Assembly (NCBI GenBank): GCA_964493205.1
Contig: CAZBMJ010000040.1
Location: 1-18,074, forward strand
DNA from: CAZBMJ01 sp964493205
Lineage (GTDB): Bacteria > Myxococcota > UBA727 > JABDBI01
DNA: 18,074 nucleotides
Direction of reading: 5' to 3'
Under the pieces are notes generated by a model. It worked only from the letters and a program-made list of their open reading frames with translations. It did not search any database and was not told the origin of the DNA. A program made the position numbers and the translations under genes. This document shows positions 14,393-18,074 of this stretch, in pieces (position 1 is the stretch's first letter; each line of letters starts with the position of its first letter).

Positions 14393-17300
14393 ATGAAGCT
14401 TAATCATCCCATTCGTTTTATTACGGCAGCTTCCCTTTTTGATGGGCATGATGCAGCCATTCATGTGATTCGTCGTATCCTGCAATCAGAAGGCGCCGAA
14501 GTCATTCACTTAGGACATAATCGATCAGTTGGAAGCGTGATCAAAGCAGCCATAGAAGAAGACGTGCAAGGAATAGCCATCTCTAGTTATCAGGGTGGCC
14601 ATATGGAATATTTTAGCTATATGCTTGATCTTTTAAAAAAAAATAATGCTTCAAATATTCTCATTTTTGGTGGTGGCGGCGGTGTTATTGTTCCTGAAGA
14701 AATCAAGCAGTTAGAAGCCTTAGGAATTAAGAAGATCTATTCTCCTCAAGATGGCCTCAAAATGGGACTTGTTGGCATGATTGAGCACATGTTAAGCACC
14801 TGCGATCATTATGCCAGTCCTCCAATAAAAATCCTCAATCTTAAAAATCCAACCACACAAGAAATAGCACAAACTATTACTACTATTGAACTAGGATCAG
14901 CACAAAACAATCCAGATTTTGCAAAAGCAAAAGTTAATCTTCTTAAGGCTCTCAAGCAAGCAAAACTAGCAAAAAAAGCAGCCCCTATCATTGGAATAAC
15001 GGGCACTGGTGGGGCAGGAAAAAGCTCTTTAATCGATGAGTTAATTTTACGATTTTTGTCGGCTTTTCCTGATAAAAAAATGGCCATTTTAAGCATAGAC
15101 CCTACCAGAATGAGAAGTGGTGGAGCACTGCTAGGTGACCGCATTCGTCTTAACTCAGCTGACAGTGAGCGTGTTTTTGTGCGTTCAATGGCAACAAGGG
15201 AAGCAAATATTTCTATTGCTCGCAACGCCCAGGATGTATTGGCTTATTTGTCTTTGCTCGATTTTGATGTGGTAATTTTAGAAAGCGCTGGTATTGGGCA
15301 AAGTGACAGTAGCATCAAAGAAATGGTTGATGCGGCTATTTATGTCATGACTCCTGAATATGGAGCTCAAAGTCAGTTAGAAAAAATCGATATGCTAGAC
15401 TTTGCTCGTCTAGTCATAGTCAATAAATTTGATAAGCCTGGCAGTCTTGATGCTTTGCGAGATGTAGCCAAAACCTATCAACGAAATCGTCGCTTATTTG
15501 ACAAAAGCCTTGAAAGCATGCCGGTATTTGGAAGCAGTGCTCATATATTTGGTGATTTAGGCACCAATCGTGTCTTTAACCATTTTGTAATGCTTCTTCA
15601 AGAACTCTCTGCAAATAATTCCTGGAACTATGCCCCATTGCCTGAAGGTGAACCTGCTTCGCATCCTCTTATTCCTAAAAAACGTTCACGGTATTTGTCG
15701 TTAGTAGCGGAAAGTGTGCGTGAATACCACCAGCATGTGAAAAAGCAAGCTGAAGTTTATGATCACATTGACGCTCTTGAACTTGTGGGCAAAGAACTAA
15801 AAGACGAAAAAGCTCAGCTCACAAGCCAAATAAGCAAAGAAATGGCGGCATCTGTGGATCAATTCTTAGTAAATAAAAATCATTATCAAGAAAAAGAAGT
15901 AACCTATCAAATTCGTGATCAGGCCATTAGAATTAATAATAATTTTGAATCTTTGTCCCATACTTTTATTCATAAAGTTCAAGCACCCCCTCTTAGTCGG
16001 TGTGGTGACATTGCTCGTTTTGTTGGCCAAGAAAATTTACCAGGCTTTTTTCCTTTTACCGCTGGGGTTTTTCCTTTTAAACGTGAGGGTGAAGATCCTA
16101 CCCGTATGTTTGCTGGTGAGGGCTCACCTGAGCGCACCAATAAACGCTTTCATTATCTTTGCAAAAATAACAGCGCCACACGCCTTTCTACTGCTTTTGA
16201 TTCAGTGACCCTTTATGGTGAAGACCCTCATATGCGACCAGATATCTATGGAAAAATCGGTAATGCTGGGGTATCTGTATGTTCACTAGATGATGCAAAA
16301 CGCTTATATTCAGGATTTGATTTAATTAACCAAAAAACATCCGTATCTATGACTATCAATGGCCCTGCTCCCACGATGCTTGCCTTCTTTTTTAATGCGG
16401 CCATTGACTTTGAAGTGGAAAATGAGCTCAAACGCCAAGGACAATGGCAAGTAATAAAAAAGCGCATTGACCAGTGGTTTTTATCAAAAAATATCTCTCA
16501 ACCAAAATATCGTCAAGACAGTTTGCCACAAGGGCATAATGGTAATGGCTTGGGATTTTTAGGATTACCATCAAGTTTAATAGTTGAGCCCCAATTTTAT
16601 GAAGGTATAAAAGCTCATGTTTTAAAAAATATTCGAGGCACTATTCAAGCCGATATTTTAAAGGAAGAACAAGCCCAAAATACTTGTATTTATTCAGTGG
16701 ATTTTTCATTGCGTATGATGGGGGATTGTCAAGAATATTTTATAAAAAATCACATTAAGAATTTTTACAGCGTGAGCGTTAGTGGCTATCATATTGCGGA
16801 AGCAGGAGCTAACCCTATATCGCAGCTTGCTTTTACGTTGGCCAATGGTTTTACCTTGCTTGAATATTATCGAGCACGAGGTATGAATATTGATGACTTT
16901 GCCCACAATTTTAGCTTCTTTTTTTCCAACGGTATGGACCCTGAATATGCAGTAATTGGTAGAGTTGCGCGCCGAATTTGGGCCATTGCCTTAAAAAATA
17001 TCTATGGTGCCAATGAGCGCAGTCAAAAACTCAAATATCATATTCAAACTTCAGGTCGTTCCCTTCATGCTCAAGAGATGGCTTTCAATGATATCAGAAC
17101 CACCTTGCAAGCATTTTACGCAATCACTGACCACTGTAATTCTTTGCATACCAACGCCTTTGATGAAGCGATTACCACCCCTACTGAAGATTCAGTGCGC
17201 AGAGCTATAGCAATTCAAATGATAATCAATCATGAACTGGGACTCACAAAAAATGAAAATCCTTTGCAAGGTTCTTATTTTATTGAAGATCTCACCAATA

Positions 17301-17731
17301 AAGTAGAAGAAGCTGTACTTAAGGTTTTTGAACAGCTTGATGCCCGCGGTGGAGTGCTAGGTGCTATGGAAACTATGTATCAACGCTCAAAAATCCAAGA
17401 AGAAAGCCTTGATTACGAACATAAAAAGCATTCGGGAGAGCTAACTCTCATTGGTGTAAATACTTTTTTGCCAAAAACCCAAGAAGTTCCCGTAAAAATC
17501 GAGCTTATGCGCTCAAGCGATGAAGAAAAAAAACTGCAAGTCGAAGAAATTAATGAGATAAAATCTAGATTTTTAAATGAACGCCAAGAGACATTAAAAA
17601 AGCTAAAACAAGCAGCTTTAGCTCAAAAAAATACCTTTGAATATTTGATGGAAGCTGCAAAGTATTCATCATTAGGCGAAATTAGTCAAAGCTTTTTTGA
17701 AGTAGGCGGCGCTTATCGCCGATCTATGTAA
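14393..17731 (+). CDS. icmF: Fused isobutyryl-CoA mutase IcmF, 1112 aa
   Basis: This adenosylcobalamin enzyme interconverts isobutyryl-CoA and n-butyryl-CoA and contains its own G-protein chaperone. Residue numbers count from the ATG at 14393. The B12-binding domain (about 5-135) has the cobalt-ligating His19 in DGHDAAI. The MeaI-type GTPase (about 190-410) has the P-loop GTGGAGKSS (204-212), SIDPTRMRSGG, ESAGIGQSD and NKFD (344-347). The C-terminal substrate TIM barrel includes AGVFPFKREGEDPTRMFAGE, GTIQADILKEEQAQNTCI, HIAEAGANPISQLAF and QTSGRSLHAQE. Phe in GVFPF and Gln762 in AQNTCI are the residues that, in characterised IcmF, replace the Tyr and Arg of methylmalonyl-CoA mutase, so a butyryl/isobutyryl substrate is expected. 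The length is typical. It has no operon partner. It is unrelated to the secretion-system protein of the same name. Confidence 0.95.
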   Translation: MKLNHPIRFITAASLFDGHDAAIHVIRRILQSEGAEVIHLGHNRSVGSVIKAAIEEDVQGIAISSYQGGHMEYFSYMLDLLKKNNASNILIFGGGGGVIVPEEIKQLEALGIKKIYSPQDGLKMGLVGMIEHMLSTCDHYASPPIKILNLKNPTTQEIAQTITTIELGSAQNNPDFAKAKVNLLKALKQAKLAKKAAPIIGITGTGGAGKSSLIDELILRFLSAFPDKKMAILSIDPTRMRSGGALLGDRIRLNSADSERVFVRSMATREANISIARNAQDVLAYLSLLDFDVVILESAGIGQSDSSIKEMVDAAIYVMTPEYGAQSQLEKIDMLDFARLVIVNKFDKPGSLDALRDVAKTYQRNRRLFDKSLESMPVFGSSAHIFGDLGTNRVFNHFVMLLQELSANNSWNYAPLPEGEPASHPLIPKKRSRYLSLVAESVREYHQHVKKQAEVYDHIDALELVGKELKDEKAQLTSQISKEMAASVDQFLVNKNHYQEKEVTYQIRDQAIRINNNFESLSHTFIHKVQAPPLSRCGDIARFVGQENLPGFFPFTAGVFPFKREGEDPTRMFAGEGSPERTNKRFHYLCKNNSATRLSTAFDSVTLYGEDPHMRPDIYGKIGNAGVSVCSLDDAKRLYSGFDLINQKTSVSMTINGPAPTMLAFFFNAAIDFEVENELKRQGQWQVIKKRIDQWFLSKNISQPKYRQDSLPQGHNGNGLGFLGLPSSLIVEPQFYEGIKAHVLKNIRGTIQADILKEEQAQNTCIYSVDFSLRMMGDCQEYFIKNHIKNFYSVSVSGYHIAEAGANPISQLAFTLANGFTLLEYYRARGMNIDDFAHNFSFFFSNGMDPEYAVIGRVARRIWAIALKNIYGANERSQKLKYHIQTSGRSLHAQEMAFNDIRTTLQAFYAITDHCNSLHTNAFDEAITTPTEDSVRRAIAIQMIINHELGLTKNENPLQGSYFIEDLTNKVEEAVLKVFEQLDARGGVLGAMETMYQRSKIQEESLDYEHKKHSGELTLIGVNTFLPKTQEVPVKIELMRSSDEEKKLQVEEINEIKSRFLNERQETLKKLKQAALAQKNTFEYLMEAAKYSSLGEISQSFFEVGGAYRRSM

Positions 17732-17737
17732 AATACT

Positions 17738-17759
17738 AAAACCCTAAACTAGCTTTAAA
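17738..17759 (+). repeat. Short direct repeat flanking icmF (right)
   Basis: This is the right-hand partner of 14297-14318 (19 of 22 identical), located 6 nt after the icmF stop. It may be a duplicated 3' segment or coincidence in AT-rich DNA. Confidence 0.3.
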
Positions 17760-17781
17760 TTTGTTTTTATAAACAAAATTT
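17760..17781 (+). terminator. Weak hairpin downstream of icmF
   Basis: TTTGTTT (17760-17766), loop TTAT and AAACAAA (17771-17777) form a perfect 7-bp stem, followed by ATTTTATA. It has the place and shape of a terminator, but the stem is almost all A-T, so strength is doubtful. Confidence 0.3.
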
Positions 17782-17824
17782 TATAAATATTACACAAATT
17801 ATAAAAGTGTGTTATATTTATAAA

Positions 17825-18025
17825 ATGAATACTAAGATGAACCTGCCTAACTCTCTTAAAAATCGACCTTTTACCTCTGCTGAGGCAAAAGTCTATGGTA
17901 TTAGTCAATATTATTTAAATCTTATGCTTTCTGACGGTTATCTTGAAAAATTGGGTCGAGGTGTTTATCGGACAAATATGGGTGATATCTCCAACGAGGA
18001 GATGTTTACTATGGCGACTATATAG
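17825..18025 (+). pseudogene. Truncated AbiEi-type antitoxin gene
   Basis: The 66-aa product is the N-terminal winged-helix domain of AbiEi-like antitoxins, the regulators of type IV AbiE abortive-infection toxin-antitoxin pairs. The diagnostic stretch is RPFTSAEAKVYGISQYYLN (14-32) followed by MLSDGYLEKLGRGVYR (34-49). Full-length members run to about 200 aa and continue after ...EEMFTMATI with a catalytic-fold domain, but here a TAG follows at once. The sequence then changes to TGCACCCATTTGTCTAGACC, which looks like an insertion-sequence terminus. In-frame start alternatives are GTG 17807 and ATG 17837, and none has a clear ribosome binding site. The rest of the gene and its toxin partner would lie beyond the window. 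Confidence 0.7.
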
Positions 18026-18074
18026 TGCACCCATTTGTCTAGACCACTTTTTTAAAAATCATCCGATTTTTTAA
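18026..18074. mobile_element. Putative insertion-sequence end (incomplete)
   Basis: The sequence begins with TG exactly where the AbiEi frame is lost. It reads TGCACCCATTTGTCTAGACC, then a T-run, and contains a perfect hairpin AAAAATC-ATCC-GATTTTT (18054-18071). A terminus beginning with TG, broken host gene and a hairpin just inside the end fit a transposable element, but no transposase is in view. The exact junction could lie a few bases to the left. Confidence 0.45.

Noticed and set aside
14809..15225. 138-aa antisense open frame over icmF
   Set aside because: It lies entirely within the well-conserved GTPase domain on the other strand and shows no start signal or protein family features.
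14393..17731. Reading icmF as the type IV/VI secretion protein IcmF/TssM
   Set aside because: The protein has B12-binding, MeaI GTPase and mutase barrel motifs and no TssM features; only the name is shared.

Overview
The window is AT-rich bacterial DNA with tightly packed genes, short spacers, many lipoproteins and dispersed palindromic repeats. It uses the standard bacterial code with mostly weak AGG/GGA ribosome binding sites. I infer a host-associated or intracellular Gram-negative bacterium. The hairpin repeats with an ACAAG loop resemble palindromic repeats I associate with alphaproteobacteria (Rickettsiales/Holosporales-like). A DUF2608-like HAD protein and a secreted HEAT-repeat protein would also fit Legionellales-like or Dependentiae-like bacteria. 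The sequence alone does not settle the lineage.

Layout. Positions 1-607 hold no convincing gene but carry five copies or fragments of a hairpin repeat family. From 5648 down to 608 runs a minus-strand block: typA/bipA (translational GTPase), a membrane-anchored GNAT acetyltransferase, then three lipoproteins that share short motifs. Spacing (3 nt gap, 4 nt overlap, 42 nt, 41 nt) suggests one transcription unit from a recognisable promoter upstream of typA. Divergent from typA is a membrane-anchored HAD-type phosphatase-like gene (5803-6657). A 561-nt repeat-bearing spacer follows, then an 873-aa exported protein with an unnamed middle domain and a C-terminal HEAT array that is still expanding by duplication (7219-9840). 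Convergent to it is FAD-dependent glycerol-3-phosphate dehydrogenase glpD (11598-9880), whose best-supported start adds a lipoprotein-like N-terminus.

Divergent from glpD is a plus-strand block of two overlapping MaoC/hot-dog genes and an EamA/DMT transporter (11692-13606). Then come a FitAB/VapBC-type toxin-antitoxin pair with a near-consensus promoter and an embedded perfect inverted repeat (13621-14290), the large fused acyl-CoA mutase icmF (14393-17731), and the first part of an AbiEi-type antitoxin gene that breaks off near the window edge at what looks like an insertion-sequence end (17825-18025).

How the genes may work together. glpD feeds electrons from glycerol-3-phosphate to the respiratory chain. 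IcmF interconverts isobutyryl-CoA and butyryl-CoA. The MaoC pair has acyl-CoA hydratase architecture, but the catalytic Asp/His are replaced by Glu/Gln, so its role is open. The lipoproteins, the tethered GNAT, the tethered HAD protein and the exported HEAT protein form an envelope-facing set around typA. The right-hand end, with a toxin-antitoxin module, a broken abortive-infection gene and an insertion-sequence-like edge, looks like accessory DNA.
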